Source: Mortierella sp. BCC40632 (Eukaryota > Mortierellomycota > Mortierellomycetes > Mortierellales > Mortierellaceae). From it: a DNA stretch of 64,000 nucleotides. The translations under genes and the position numbers were made by a program. The notes below the pieces were generated by a model. It was not told the DNA's origin, searched no databases, and saw only the letters and a list, made by a program, of their open reading frames with translations. Shown piece after piece: positions 1 to 11,766 of the stretch. Numbering within the stretch: the stretch's first letter is position 1; the number at the start of each line of letters is the position of its first letter. The stretch is from positions 430,001-494,000 of the forward strand of contig WAEK01000010.1 in NCBI GenBank assembly GCA_011634665.1, read 5' to 3'.

Positions 1-1
1 T

Positions 2-160
2 GGTGCCATGGCTCGTGACTATCTGGCCATCCCTGCAACATCTACACCGTCGGAGCGGTGCTTCTCCAAAGCTAAACTTGTGTTACCACACAACAGGAAT
101 CGCTTAAGCAGGAAAAATCAAAAGAGCTTATTCTTACCGAGTCTTGGTTTTCATATTTAG
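2..160 (+). mobile_element. C-terminal end of a hAT-family transposase (relic, cut by the window edge)
   Basis: The frame starting at base 2 reads GAMARDYLAIPATSTPSERC and continues FSKAKLVLPHNRNRLS before a stop at 158-160. This is the hAT C-terminal dimerisation motif (DYLAIPATS..SER.FS, then NRL), seen directly. After NRLSRK the usual ending (a hydrophobic helix and a Trp) appears in another frame (LILTESWF, from base 127), so a small indel in the A-rich stretch near 105-125 probably broke the ORF. The body of the transposase lies outside the window. A hAT-type MITE occurs at 46978-47086, but a link between the two is only a guess. Confidence 0.75.
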
Positions 161-688
161 ACAGGAGCTACAAAAAAAAATAAAGTGTGCAATAAAGGGT
201 CCAAGGTACAGCAGAGAATGCTAATGACTGACATTGCGTATACAAACATACAAAAAACTGATTGATAATACACAGAGTTAGAGAGGATAGAAAGACTTCT
301 GAGGAAAATAGAGAGTCGACCATAGGCCGCTGCATTCTGCATCACTTGCAGTTGCTCGCGGCTCCGCTCGCGGTTGTTGTTGTTGTTGTTTTTTTTTAAA
401 TTCGCTTGCCTTTATTGAGATCTATCACTACTTAAATGTTTGGATGGGTTGGAGAGCTAGCAAGAGGCTAAGAGCACTTTCTCCGCGAACTACATGGTAG
501 ACCTGAACACAATAAACATTTTCCTTTCCAGCCCATCCTTCCGACCTTGGTGATGGCCAATCTTGTTTCCTTCTCTTTCGTTGTCTAGATACCACAATGC
601 TGCTTACATTTTCCATTCCTATCAGATCTTCATAGATTGACTGGTTCCCTAGCTATTTGATGAGACCGGTCTGATGGAGTCTTGATCT

Positions 689-1115
689 TCATTTCCCTAC
701 GAAGCTTGTCCATCTTTTGTTGGCGCCAGATCGATCACGCAGTTTCCGCATCTCTTGTTGTTGCAGCCTGATTGTAACTTCGCTCTTAGCTTGTTGTATT
801 AACATCTCGTCACCAAGCCATTGAAGTGAGTCCTCCTGTTGTTGAATTGGATTCTCCAGCAGTTGGAACAGCTCTTCCATTTGTTGGTACGGATCTTCAA
901 GTTGTTAGAGCGGGACATCCGAGTGTTGAAGCAGCCCCACCGTTTGTGGAGGAGGTTCGGTCAGTTACTGATGCGGCACTTCTTTTCGACTAACAGGTAC
1001 CTTGTTGCCCTCTAAGGACGCTGCTTCTTTCTCTTGTTCAAAATCTTGAAGCGTCGTGAACACATCGTCCCATTCCTGTTGGCTAAGGCTAAAGTCTTTG
1101 AATTCCTAATCAAGG
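689..1115 (-). pseudogene. Decayed Gln/Glu-rich ORF with in-frame TAA stops
   Basis: On the minus strand one frame runs from about 1114 down to 689: EFKDFSLSQQEWDDVFTTL, then EQEKEAASLEGNKVPVSRK, a TAA, a Pro/Gln stretch, a second TAA, then QLEDPYQQMEELFQLLENP and a Gln-rich heptad-like tail ending TSFVGK and TGA. The protein-like pattern is kept across both stops, so this looks like a coding relic and not chance. Both stops fall where the repeat pattern suggests a Gln CAA codon. A possible acceptor AG sits just before EFKDF. I do not recognise the family; it resembles coiled-coil tails of transposon-type DNA-binding proteins only loosely. Confidence 0.4.
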
Positions 1116-1117
1116 AT

Positions 1118-1290
1118 TTATCGTGAGTATCGATTGTGGGTTTTGTTATCTTTGCTCCACCATCCACGCGCTTTGAAGCCGGTTACCAAGTGGTTGTGCT
1201 CCCTTTGACTGTCTTCCACTGCGTCGGAATGATGGCTGCCTCTACCAGATCTTTTAGTGGAGTCAGAAGCATCTGTTGCGGCTCAGATCC
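1118..1290 (-). pseudogene. Possible upstream piece of the same relic
   Basis: The minus-strand frame here is open for about 55 codons and contains NHLVTGFKARGWWSKDNKTH, which has the Trp-rich look of a Myb/trihelix-type domain end. There is no start codon or intact splice path to the Gln-rich relic downstream, and the upstream end runs into a stop. Family not recognised. It could be a random open frame. Confidence 0.25.
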
Positions 1291-2460
1291 CACAACTCGT
1301 GCGAGGCAAGAACGATGGGTCAGTCCGAAATGCCCAAACTCTCAGCAGTGAGAACACCTTGCAAGAGAGGTTGTGGACAGGCTGTGTTAGTGGAAAAAAA
1401 AAAAAAAAAAAAATAAAGTATAGTTTCCCTCCTGTTTTCAATAAATGCAGCACGCTTAATTGAAAACTTTTTTGAAGAGCAAAAGCGATCAAACACCTGC
1501 GGTTTTTGTCGAGTAATAGGGCGCAATCCTCAGTATCCAACTCCCTGTTCCAAGGATTGATTCATAGGATGCTTACTGAGAGGGTTAAAGTTGGTAAAGC
1601 TAGCCAGAAGAGCCAACGCCGTTGAGCCTAGTGCATCTGTGAGATAAGTAGGAGTGGCAGCTAAGGCAGAACCAAAGGAAGAGAGAGAGGGAGAGAGAGG
1701 GAGAGAGAGAGGGGGAGAGAGAGGGGGAGAGAGCAGTTTATTACCTATTTGTCAAAATAAAAAAAAGTCGTACACCGTCCTGCACTCATCATAGGACAAA
1801 CTGATTGGCAAGGAGAAGCAAGTGGAGCAATGCAATGGAAAAGGTCGAAGTGATGACTGTTGCAATGGAAATGGAGGGGAAAGAGGGAAGGTCATGATGG
1901 ATCAAGGAATCTGGGAGGAGGGGAAGAGATCGAAAACGCGAATGGAGCTCAGAAGGTGAAGATAATTGCCTGCGTGGCTTTGAAGGCCAATTTTCTTTTT
2001 AGACTCGGACACGTCGCGCGGTCTTTTTCCTAGAGAGAAGTCTTTTTTTTTTTTTTTGGTTCAAGAAAGCCTAGCGCATTGAGCCATTTGTCCCATTTCT
2101 TGAGCCGGCATGGAGCCAATGAGCAAACAGTAGCCATGCTCACCCTCCTTAGCGACCCTTCATCTTCACCTGGACAGATGATCAGCTGATATAGAGCGCA
2201 TCTGTTTATTAGGTGATTAGGGGCAAAGTGATGTTAAATGATGAAAAAAAAAAAAAAAAAAAAAATACATGAAAAACGTTGGGTCTTGTGCTTACCCTGT
2301 GCATGACTTCCCCCACTCGCCTACTATACCTCCGCGCTACTTTCTTGCTCAAACATCAAGGATACTAGAAAATAAAGATAACAATGGAGGCCGTATGCCA
2401 AGTCGAGGGTATTTACCAGTCTGCTGGAAACAATGCGATAGGATCAGAAATAGAAGGACT
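1291..2460. other. Intergenic, no gene seen; homopolymers and a GA tract
   Basis: Contains A-runs near 1388-1413 and 2244-2265, a T-run near 2043-2058 and a GA-rich tract at 1679-1737. No ORF with family resemblance was found on either strand. Confidence 0.5.
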
Positions 2461-2471
2461 TGCTGTCATAT

Positions 2472-2665
2472 AAACCACTGGATTGGATATGCCTGGATTG
2501 GATGTGTCTGGATTGGATTGTGTCTGGATTGGATTGTTCCTGGATTGGATTTCGATGGATCCACCAGTTTTCGTATATGGATAGACTCCATATATCCATT
2601 CAGGGTCGCCCAGATTGGATTTGGATCACCACGGACAGAATGGATTGGATTTGGATTTGACCAAC
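2472..2665 (+). repeat. Imperfect GGATTGGAT minisatellite
   Basis: Units of roughly 12-15 bases carrying GGATTGGAT (for example 2480, 2495, 2510, 2531 and 2641) repeat with variable spacers. The stretch is open in two frames on the plus strand and translates to Asp-Trp-Ile-rich low complexity. I regard it as a repeat and not a gene. Confidence 0.7.
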
Positions 2666-2696
2666 TTGGTTTGGATTATCCGAATGGCGAACGCTA

Positions 2697-2727
2697 GGTA
2701 TGGTATGGTATGGTATGGTATGGTATG
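2697..2727 (+). repeat. (GGTAT)n pentanucleotide microsatellite
   Basis: Five to six tandem copies of GGTAT with a slightly altered last unit, just after the GGATTGGAT minisatellite. Confidence 0.85.
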
Positions 2728-2862
2728 TATGGTAGTATATTTGTTGATAGTAAGAGTGCTAGTTTCATTTAGAAAGACGAGCTTGGCAATCATGGTTTAT
2801 TGAAGTGAAATTATTGATTTTATATTTGAGGCAACGTGTTCCATGGCATGGGCCTATCTTTG

Positions 2863-3044
2863 TCACTCATTGCTTAGTTGAGGATCACTCAATTTCATAT
2901 TCTTGGATGAATGAAGTTGCTGATCTTCTGCGCGGCGCTTGAGTTGCTTCAGCATATCGGATACACGACATGATGCTATAGAAATATCTTGGGAAAGCTC
3001 TTGTAGGCGTGAGAATGAGAGGGAGCTATACAAGAACACGTGCC

Positions 3045-3075
<31 letters not shown>

Positions 3076-3181
3076 GGCAAGGCAGAGAGACCCTATTGAG
3101 TGTATACCTGACAGTCGTGTTCTGGGACGGGATCCATCAGAAGGAGTGGTGTCAATGATCGGGAAGGTACAGGTGCATGGA
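2863..3181 (-). pseudogene. Partial second copy of Crinkler-type exons
   Basis: Two putative exons, 3181-3108 and 2999-2863 (minus), joined by an intron holding a T-run of over 20. The first exon begins right after an AATAG acceptor and closely matches exon 2 of the Crinkler-family gene at 5678-5740, including the preceding splice site (both start TCCATGCACCTGT). The second exon encodes a basic, Lys/Arg-rich tail ending KLSDPQLSNE and a stop. No header exon lies upstream; the 3' end of the other Crinkler gene is there instead. It is best read as the remains of a tandem duplicate. It could also be a downstream alternative 3' part of the same locus. Confidence 0.5.
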
Positions 3182-3301
3182 CTATTGTATTGCAATCGAC
3201 ATACGCTACGTACACTACTGATACGTCGAAGGTTCTTTGAAAGCTACGAGTGAGAGAGTTGTGTCAAGTGGTGCACTCAGATCTTTAAGCATTGCAGAGT
3301 G

Positions 3302-5835
3302 TTACTTTGAAGTGCAGACAAATCGGATTAGGTTCTTCAGTGTCACCATGTCATCCTTGTTTGCTTCAATCCCCCGTAGAAAAAAAGCTGTCCATGTTGT
3401 CCAGACGAATGTACACCATCACATCTTCTCCCAAGACATGCGTAACTGGAACTATGCTTTGGACTCCAGGGAGCACAAGATGAATGCGGAGTGTGCCCTT
3501 GATGCTGGAAGGGATGCCGGAACCCTCGTAGTCTGTGCGAACTTTTATCAAGTTCTTGTTGGTGTCGCCGACCACGCTCAAGAAACAGGCCCGAACATCG
3601 CTGGAGGATGTGTTGGACTTGTGAAAACCTTGAGCCATGGGACTACTGAAGAACTTGATCGCAAGTGACCCTGCGTACTGCCTGTTTGGGAAGAACCAAA
3701 GCCCATCAGGTCGCGTACCATTACTAGGACTCAGTAATGTGTTTGAAGGACCGTTGATGAGAAAGTCAAGGTCTGCAGCAGCTCCATCGCCTCGGCACCC
3801 GAATCCTTTTGCTGTGTTGATATCGTCAATTTGAAGCCGAAGACCATGACACCATGAAGGCAACTCGGATTTATCAAGGTCCTTTAGAAAAGGAAGATCA
3901 CTGATAAGGTACCCATTAAAACGTTGAAGTGACCGATGGACAATTGGCTCAAGTGCATTGCCTTTTGTTGCTGAGGTTCTGCCAAGGCTGTTAATGAGTT
4001 GGGTCAACTGATCCATGTACCCTGAGAACATGGGATCCATGGACGACGCCTTTAGCTCTTTCTCCACAGCCTCGATCACTATTGGCTCGTCCTGATCAGG
4101 TGAGCGCCATCAGAATGCGCTCGCAATCTGCACAAGGCCTTGTCCACAAAGTCTGCTTGCTTGCTACTTGAGAACAAGATTTTGCCATCTTGGAAATGAT
4201 AGGCCAGGACCATCCGACAGAAAAGCCGAGCAGCTTCACCTGTAGAATCGCTTTGAAGAATAGCGTGAACTCCACTCCTAAGACCACGCGTCACATGCTC
4301 AATTGTGAGGTCGACGGCGTTGTCTAGCGTGACCTGCTTGGTTTTCTGGGTAGGGCCAGTTGTGATGAGGTGGTTGACGATGCCAACGGAAAATCGCGCC
4401 CGTCCTGAAAGCTTGCGACGCTTGGCAATCGGAATTTCGCAGCCGGCGAGGTCGACCACCTCCGAGAGCATCTTGTTGACCTCCTCCTGATCAAAAACTG
4501 GAAAGTCTGTTATCCTGATAAAGTTGGTGGGCTTGCCTACAGCAGTGTAAACGTGGTCAGCATCCTGTAGCGAGAGCGCTGTGCCAAGGATCACCAGTGT
4601 GGCTTGTATGCGGCTCAGTGTGGCCGACAAAGGCGTAAGGAAGCCGCGGCGAAGATGACGATGAATCTCATTCTTGTCATCAAAGAGGACGCTTGGCAAG
4701 TTCCGAGTATTCCAGTATGAAGCCAAAGCGGATGGTGAGATAAACCGGCCGGCGAGGATACTAGTCGCCGCAGCTTGAGCTTCATCCAGAGCAATCGCCA
4801 GTCCAAGGCGCCTAGCGTCAAGATGTTCATGGAGCTTTGTTTGGACAACACCAAGCATGATGCCGATTGTTTGGACATCATACTCACGCAGCTTGTGAAT
4901 CAGATTGTTAATAGTCAAGGCTCCTCCATTGGTTGTTTGCTCGCGAAAAAATTGCCACGGCTCAAGCTCTGGGCTGTGACTGAGGAGAAGGTGAAGGAAA
5001 AGTAGACGAGCCAGAAATTCGAGTTCAACACGGTGGCGTGCAAGTCTGTTCGCCTCAGCCTCGGTATCAAGCAGATTTCCTGCCCCGCCTTGTGTCCGGA
5101 CAATACTCGCATACATCTCCTCGACGTCAATAGCAAGCTGGGCGAAGTTTGAGTCCTCGAACTCTGGAGAGATGGTGGGCCTGGTAGAACGACATACGCA
5201 GTAGACAACAAAGTGTTTGGTGGCCAGATCAAGGACGGTAGCCGTCTTTCCTGAGCCAGACGGTGCCACCATGGCGACCACACGGTGGCCACTGGATTTA
5301 CCGATGTCATCCTCGACAATGGAACACAAAGTCGCCTTGCCGTCACTCGTTTTTGCCTGCTTGCCTAATTCAAGTCCCAGCATCGCCAGTTTGATATCTT
5401 TTGCTGCGGTGTGATATGGTAGAGTCCTCTTGAAAAAGGGCCCAAGTCGTTCCTTCTGGAAATTCTCGACTTCCTCTGGGTTAACAGTTTGATGGGCAAA
5501 GTGATGCTGAGTGCCGCTGAGGATGATCGCCAGTTCTTGTTCAATGCGATCCTGTGGAACAGAGACACGCTGAATTGGAGTAGCTAAACCAATGAAAGAG
5601 CATTTAAAAATGGATGAGCATTAGGGAAAAAAAAAAGAACTCAATGTGAACTCATAAGACATATTGTTCGGACTCACTTGGGCGAGATGCATGGAAGCCA
5701 GGAACTGGAGTCAATGAGCGAGAAGGGACAGGTGCATGGACTATGAGGATAATGGAAAGGAAGAAAACAAAGTTTAGCGGGATGAATAAGCTCATGTAGA
5801 TAGAGATCAATCAACAAACGCGTGTGCATTCCGTG

Positions 5836-5868
<33 letters not shown>

Positions 5869-6219
5869 GCGTGTGCATTACCTTGGGGGGAGGAGGGCGC
5901 TGGACACGATATGAATTGTCTTCTTGGGAGGTGCCTCTGGAAAGACATCAGTAATGTCGTCGGTGGGGTCGAGCTCTGCGGGAGAATCAATCGCGCTCAA
6001 GAGGACAGGCTGGTGCTTGTTGGCCGCAATGACAGGGTGAGAGACGCGCCAGAGAGTGAGCTCATCAGCATCAACATCATGGAAACGGTTGGCTTTCTCG
6101 GTCTTGATGAGCTTCTTGAGGGCATCAACAGTTTTGATGGGTTCAATCTCGACGGAAAACGCGTTTGAGGTAGCCTCTCCATCAACAAGGCAGAACAGAG
6201 TCAAGTGTTTGTCGGTCAT
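3302..6219 (-). pseudogene. Crinkler (CRN)-family gene, header + P-loop NTPase + REase-like domain, frame-broken
   Basis: Exons (minus) about 6219-5882, 5740-5678 and 5583-3302. Exon 1 has the Crinkler header, a ubiquitin-like fold: LTLFCLVDGE, then TVDALKKLIKTEK and DADELTLWRV. Exon 3 carries a P-loop (APSGSGKT, near 5270-5250), a Walker-B-like ALDEAQA (near 4780), then a C-terminal region with RPDGLWFF near 3715, as in the nuclease-like domain of CRN NTPase-REase proteins; the usual acidic residue before IK appears to be Ala. In other organisms such proteins are secreted or nuclear effectors; secretion is not evident here because no signal peptide is seen. Breaks: a frame change near 4090, another in a homopolymer near 3380-3390, and a splice-phase mismatch between exons 1 and 2. 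Either a pseudogene or assembly indels in homopolymers. Confidence 0.8.
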
Positions 6220-6943
6220 GGCACTGTGAAGCATCAATGGAAAGAAGAGGAAGGGGGACAAGTAATGGGCTGTCTCCAGAGCGCTATCGAGAAGGCGCAG
6301 GATGTAGAGAGAGCGAAGGATGAAAGAAAAGAGAAGGATAGGATTAAAAAGAGGGATGAAAAGGCGTGGGAGCGGTGGCAAAGACGATACAAATGTGGAA
6401 ATGGTGGCAGAAAAGAAAGAGAGTAAAAGGCAAACAACAGTGACAATGCAGGGGACGAGTAATACGTAAAAGAGAGCAGCGACAGGGTGAAGGGTGTTAG
6501 TACTATTTAAACCCTGCCAAGATTCATGCTTTTCCGATCAAGTCTGTCCAGAGATGTCTAGTAAGTAAGACTATCTATGGACAGTGGGAGGGGAAGAAAA
6601 ACGCGAGTCACCCTCTGCACAGCGTGTGTTACTTTAGTCCCGACCAAACCGACAATTGGCATTTTGCTTCTTTCTTTTTTTCTTCTTCTTCCATTCCATT
6701 TCAATTCTCTCACTCACTCTCTCGCTCTCTCTTTCTTTCCACTCATCTCATCAACGAACCAACAGCACTACCCCCTTGACATTCACAGTCAAGAAAAACT
6801 ACATTCACAACAGGAACACGCTCCACCCATCTTCCCTCTTTTTCTCTCTCTCGCCCTTACACAAACCTGTCGGTTGTGTAATATAACTCTACCTCCACAA
6901 CAAGCTCCCCCCTTTTTCTTTTTTTTCTTTTTCTTTGGCCATC
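6220..6943. promoter_or_regulatory. Divergent intergenic region between the Crinkler gene and the oxidoreductase
   Basis: About 725 bases separate two divergent start codons. Each half is pyrimidine-rich on the strand of the gene it precedes: purine-rich 6238-6440 (for the minus gene) and CT-rich 6660-6930 (for the plus gene). No TATA box is obvious. Confidence 0.5.
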
Positions 6944-7146
6944 ATGAAGGCAATCGTGATTGAGAAGGCTGACCGTACTCCTGTCTACAATGACGCCAAG
7001 ATTGTTCAGATCCCTAAGCCAGAATTGGTTGAGGAAGGCCAGGCTTTGGTCGAGGTACAGGCCGTTGCCCTGAACCATCGTGAGGTTTGGATCCGGAAAG
7101 GCCAATACCCTGTAAGCAATCTAATAATTTTTTTGTTGTTTCCGTT

Positions 7147-7204
<58 letters not shown>

Positions 7205-8766
7205 AGCTAGACTAGACCATGTCTGAATAATGGTTCTCAATGACTGGTTTGTACTCCAGTAGGAAGGAACTGAACTTTGATAGCATTACTAATCCTCTTG
7301 TTGTTTTGATCCCTCCTTCTCCTTTATCCTAAATCCTAACTTTCGCAATGGCTTTTTACCATTCAACCCGATCGAAAAAATACAAACATTTAAAAATAAT
7401 ATACCGACAAACAACAACAAATAACAACTTGGTAGGGCATTGTCTTCGGCTCGGTCTTGGGAGCCGATGCCGTGGGAAAGGTTGTTGGACTCCGAGGCTC
7501 TGTCTCCCCAAGCCGTCGGTTTGTAGAGGGTGATCGAGTGGTTATTATGCCCTCTGTTGGATGGGACAAAGATGCTCGTGGACCCGAGGAGGCATACTAT
7601 ATTCTCGGAGGAGGTCATGAAGGAGGTAAACCGATTCTCTTGGCTCTTTACTTTTTTTTTTTTTGTCTTTGTCTTTGTCTTTGCTGAACACGAGTCATTC
7701 TGGATGGGGGGATCCCAAATGAAACTAGGTGTCTTTTCGGAGTACTTTTTGGCGCGACAGGAGAATATCTTCAAGGCACCTGAACACTTGACGGATGCCG
7801 AGGCCGCTGCATTGCCTCTTGCGGGACTGACGGCATTCAGGGCGGTTTTCACTAAAGGCCAAGTGAGCAAAGGACAGAATGTGTTGATCACAGGCATTGG
7901 TAAGGGAATGTCTTTTTTATTCACTATTTTCTATCCTTAAAAAGGAGCCATGGTCAACCTACCCAATCATATTCATGTCGATCTCTTTCATACACCTGTT
8001 TGTACTTAGGTGGAGGTGTGGCCTTGATGGCACTTCAACTCAGTGTCGCCGTAGGAGCTAATGTCTATGTCACCTCTTCAGACGAGGCCAAAATCCAAAA
8101 GGCTATCGCTCTTGGTGCCAAGGGAGGCGTCAACTATAGAGAAGGTAAACACGAGCAGTCTTCAACAACAGCATGGATCATGGTCTCTTTACGCGCTATT
8201 CACTCCTATACTCACCCGTTCACTCATTCTCTTGTGGATTGACTGCATATGCTTCCTTTCTCTTGCAGAGAACTGGGGTTCCAAGCTCAAGAGTCTTCTC
8301 TCGGGTGAGCCTATTGATGTTGTGGTGGATGGAGCGAGTGGTGATGGTGTCAAGTCAATTTTACCCCTGTTGCGCCTGGGAGGCATCTTTGTGTCGTACG
8401 GAATGACAGTCAAGCCCCAGCTCACGTATACCATGTCGATGGTCCTGAAGAACATTGAAGTCAAGGGAAGCACAATGGTAATGAAGAAGAGAGATAAAGT
8501 GTCATGAAGAACGTCAAAGAACATGACAGAGCAAGAGACTGACCATGCGTGTTTGACCATACATTTCTAAATGATGCGATACCAAATAGGGATCACGTCT
8601 CGAGTTTGAGCAATTGCTCGAGTTTGTATCAAGACACAAATTGCGACCCGTAGTCAGCCAAGTCTGGCAGGGACTTGAGGCGGCGGAGGAAGCCTTTGAG
8701 ACGATGAAGTCTGGATCACAGTTTGGCAAGTTGGTCGTGTCTCTGACGCCTAACTCCAAGCTGTGA
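6944..8766 (+). CDS. Zinc-type alcohol dehydrogenase-like / quinone oxidoreductase (MDR superfamily)
   Basis: Six exons: 6944-7111, 7436-7625, 7729-7899, 8010-8144, 8269-8477, 8590-8766, total 349 residues, all phases consistent. The start is the ATG before KAIVIEKADRTPVYN, just after a CT-rich leader. N-terminal GroES-like domain (ALNHREVWIRKGQYPG, then LGADAVGKVV and FVEGDRVVI), cofactor Rossmann domain with GIGGGVALMALQL at about residue 174, and a C-terminal catalytic-core return (GSRLEFEQLLEFV). The family uses NAD(P)H to reduce carbonyls or quinones; it resembles the uncharacterised YogA-like members. I see no clear cysteine cluster for structural zinc. Presumably cytosolic. Introns contain a long GA repeat (intron 1) and a T/GTCTTT repeat (intron 2). 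Substrate unknown. Confidence 0.92.
7151..7202 (+). repeat. (GA)n microsatellite in intron 1 of the oxidoreductase
   Basis: About 50 bases of uninterrupted GA on the coding strand, 40 bases after the donor site. Confidence 0.95.
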
Positions 8767-8996
8767 ACCCTATAATAAAGTGGAAAAAAAAAAAAAAACG
8801 CGGTCAGTGGAAAGGAGATAGGAGGAGAAAGGGGGAGGCGCGGCTAGGACTGCGCGTGTCAGGATTGATGGCGTGCGTGCGTCATCAACAATAAAATAAA
8901 ATATAAAAAAAAAAAAAAGGTGGATTTCAACTCTTCTTCTTTTCATTCTCATCTCTACTTCCACAGAATCACATTTTTACCCAGGAAAAAGAAATA

Positions 8997-11303
8997 ATGG
9001 CCGACCAAGAGGAACTCATCGCAAACTTTGTTGGCATCGTCAATGCTACGCCCGAACAGGCCCGCTTCTACCTCGAAGCCAACAACTGGGACATTAATGT
9101 AGAGTCATAAACCTCGCGCGCCTACATTTGCCACCATCGACTCTTTTTTTTCTTTTCTTTTCTTTTCCCTGCAATGCCTCAGGATTAAAACCAGAGACTG
9201 ACCGCGAATGAACTACTATGGACCACCTTATTCCTTTATTGTTGGCTTCTCCTATCCTCCCTGGGTCCAATAGCAAGCTATGAGCAACTACTACGAAGAA
9301 CCAGACCTGGCTACAGCAGGTAGAAGTGGTCGGTCCGCAGGAACAGGAGCAACAGTGGCCGACAATAATGATGACGATGATGATGCAGTTATGGAACAGG
9401 TCCTTGCGAGCACTCGACCCAAGGGTTCCTCTACCTCTGAAGGCAAGCGCAAGGCAACCTCATCTGGGTCTAGGCAAGGGTATGTTTTGTCAGAAGAGAG
9501 AGCTTTCTCATGGATTTTTTTTCTTTTCAAATCGGGCTGACCTTCTAGCGAATTATAACTAACGGCTTGGGTCATCGACTTTGTTTCGTCTTTTCTTACA
9601 TCACTTAATGTTGAATCTATGCTAGTGGTATCGCCACTCTCCACAACCTATCCAAGAGTGATGATGAAGAGGAAGAGCCATCTGACGAAGAAGCTCAAAA
9701 CTATTTCGCAGGCGGAGAGAAATCGTAAGTCGAATCCTGGGAAGAGAAAGGATGAATAATACCAAGAGTTTTTTTTTTTTTTTTTTTTTTTTCCTCGTTA
9801 TTCCGGAAAAGAACCTTATCCCCAACAATTTTTGCTTCCTATGCGTCTGGTTAACAAATATCAAACTGCCTATATCAATCTCTTGAACCTATTAGAGGAG
9901 TCTTGTTGCAAGGACCACCAGGAAAGAAGAACCCTAGAGACCTCGTCGAGGATATCCTCAAGAAGGCTACTGAGTATGCATATATTGGTGTTTTTGAGTT
10001 TTTGCGGTTCATGACGACTGGATTTTTTTTTTCTGGAAGACTATGAATACACCCATACGCCAAGGCAAGGATTCTAAACCAACCATCGTGTTCTTTTTTT
10101 TTCACGAATAATCTGTAGAGGTGGATCTTCTAGACGGGAGGAGCAGCCTCAACAAAAGCCCAAGAAGTCATACTTTACAGGAACTGGTAAGTGTGTCTAG
10201 CCATCACATAGGACAGAAAAGAGATTTTGGGGGAGAACTACAAGAACCAATAACACTGAATACCTCATTTCTTTGTCTATTCAATATCAACCCACTCTAG
10301 GAAACCGTCTCGGAAGTGATGAACAACCCTCGGTTCCCGTCCAACCCCCAGTCCGGTCGACACCCTCACCTGAGGTTTTGGAGACTGTAAGGAGAACATC
10401 CGCCTTTGGGGGAAAATATAAGGAGAGAGAAAGAAAAGAAGCAATGGAAAAACTTAGAATCAGCCTTTTTTTTTTTATTTTGGGCGATTGTCATGCTTTA
10501 GGTGACTCGTCAAATGACCTTCTGGAGGAATGGATACAGCCTCGATGATGGACCACTTATGAGCTACACGGACCCTGCTAATAGCGAGTTCTTGGATTCA
10601 ATTAACCGAGGGTAAGATTTTTTTTTATATCAGACTTGAATTTGGTCCGCAAAGTTAAAAAGAAGAAAGTCATAGAGACTTTCTTCTTCTTCTCCTGCTC
10701 TCTTTCTTATGCAAGACTTTGTACTGCTGCCTTGAAAACCGAGACTGAACCTTTATTTTCACTCTGTTTTCTATCATCAATAGTTTGGCACCAATCAAGT
10801 ACCTTAACATCAAGCCTGGACAGCCTGTCGAGATGCGTGTCACCAAGCGTATGGACGAGGATTACAAGGAGACTCCCAAGCCTAAGGAGGCGCTGAAGCC
10901 CTTTGGAGGTACCGGTAACCGCCTTGGAGGCGTGACCTCTCCATCCTCCGCCTCCTCATCGGGCACACCTGGTGCCTTCCCTGGTGCAGGTGCATCCTCC
11001 TCTTCATCTTCTGGAGGAGTAGCAGCGTCAGTTCCCACACCTCGCAGTCTTGAGATTGACAATTCACAGCCAGTGACATCGATTCAGATCCGATTGGCAG
11101 ATGGATCTAGGATGGTGGCTCGGTTCAACCATACGCATACTGTGAATGATATTCGAGGTTTTATCAATGCCTCTCAAGCAGGCGAGTCCTCACGCCCTTA
11201 TGTTTTGCAGACCACATTCCCCAAGAAAGATCTGGATGATGTGCAACAGACGATTAAGGATGCAGGATTGATCAATGCTGTGGTTTTGCAGCGTTTGTTG
11301 TAG
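8997..11303 (+). CDS. SHP1: UBX-domain Cdc48 cofactor, Shp1/p47 (NSFL1C) family
   Basis: Eight exons: 8997-9098, 9274-9479, 9626-9724, 9896-9973, 10119-10186, 10301-10386, 10502-10611, 10784-11303, giving 422 residues. Domains in order: UBA ([20 protein letters not shown], residues 1-45), acidic linker, the p47 signature [22 protein letters not shown] domain ([19 protein letters not shown], about 214-285), Pro/Ser linker, and C-terminal UBX ([18 protein letters not shown] to [11 protein letters not shown], about 345-422). Family role: adaptor of the Cdc48/p97 ATPase in membrane fusion, ubiquitin-linked degradation and autophagy. The start codon lies only 230 bases after the oxidoreductase stop. 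A very short first intron follows the UBA exon. The gene symbol is by family; orthology was not tested. Confidence 0.95.
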
Positions 11304-11726
11304 AAGGAGAGAGAGAGAGAGAGAGATAGGGATAGGAGGAGGGGAAGCAATGCCCAGTTTTAGTACCACTTGACACAATACACTCTTGATATGAAATATG
11401 AGGGAGGGAAAAGAAGGCCCCTTTGATATTAAGAATTCATTTTGTGTGCTCATGCTTCGCGTGAGGATATATTAAGAACGGGAATAGGAAATAGGAAGTG
11501 ACAGAAAAAAAAAAAAAAAAAAAATAGACAGGGAGAAAAAAGCAAAAGAGTAGAAAAAAGATTCATCCATGTGGGTGCGTCATTTTTTTTTCTCTCTATT
11601 CGGTTTGGTTTGAGTTGAAAATGCGCGTCTTTCTTCTCTTCAATGCTTGGTAGATGTTGTTGTTGTTGTTGTTGTTGTTGTTGCAGGTGCTTTGATTATG
11701 ACTTTTCTCTTTTTTCTCTTTTCTTT

Positions 11727-11757
<31 letters not shown>

Positions 11758-11766
11758 CTTCTTCTT
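11304..11766. other. Convergent intergenic spacer with microsatellites
   Basis: Between the convergent p47 and MIT genes. Holds a GA tract (11307-11326), an A-run near 11504-11524, a GTT repeat (11656-11682) and a T-run near 11729-11757. These presumably lie in 3' untranslated regions. No gene is seen. Confidence 0.6.

Noticed and set aside
2269..2803. Asp-Trp-Ile-rich open frames near 2.5 kb as a gene
   Set aside because: They translate the GGATTGGAT minisatellite in two frames.
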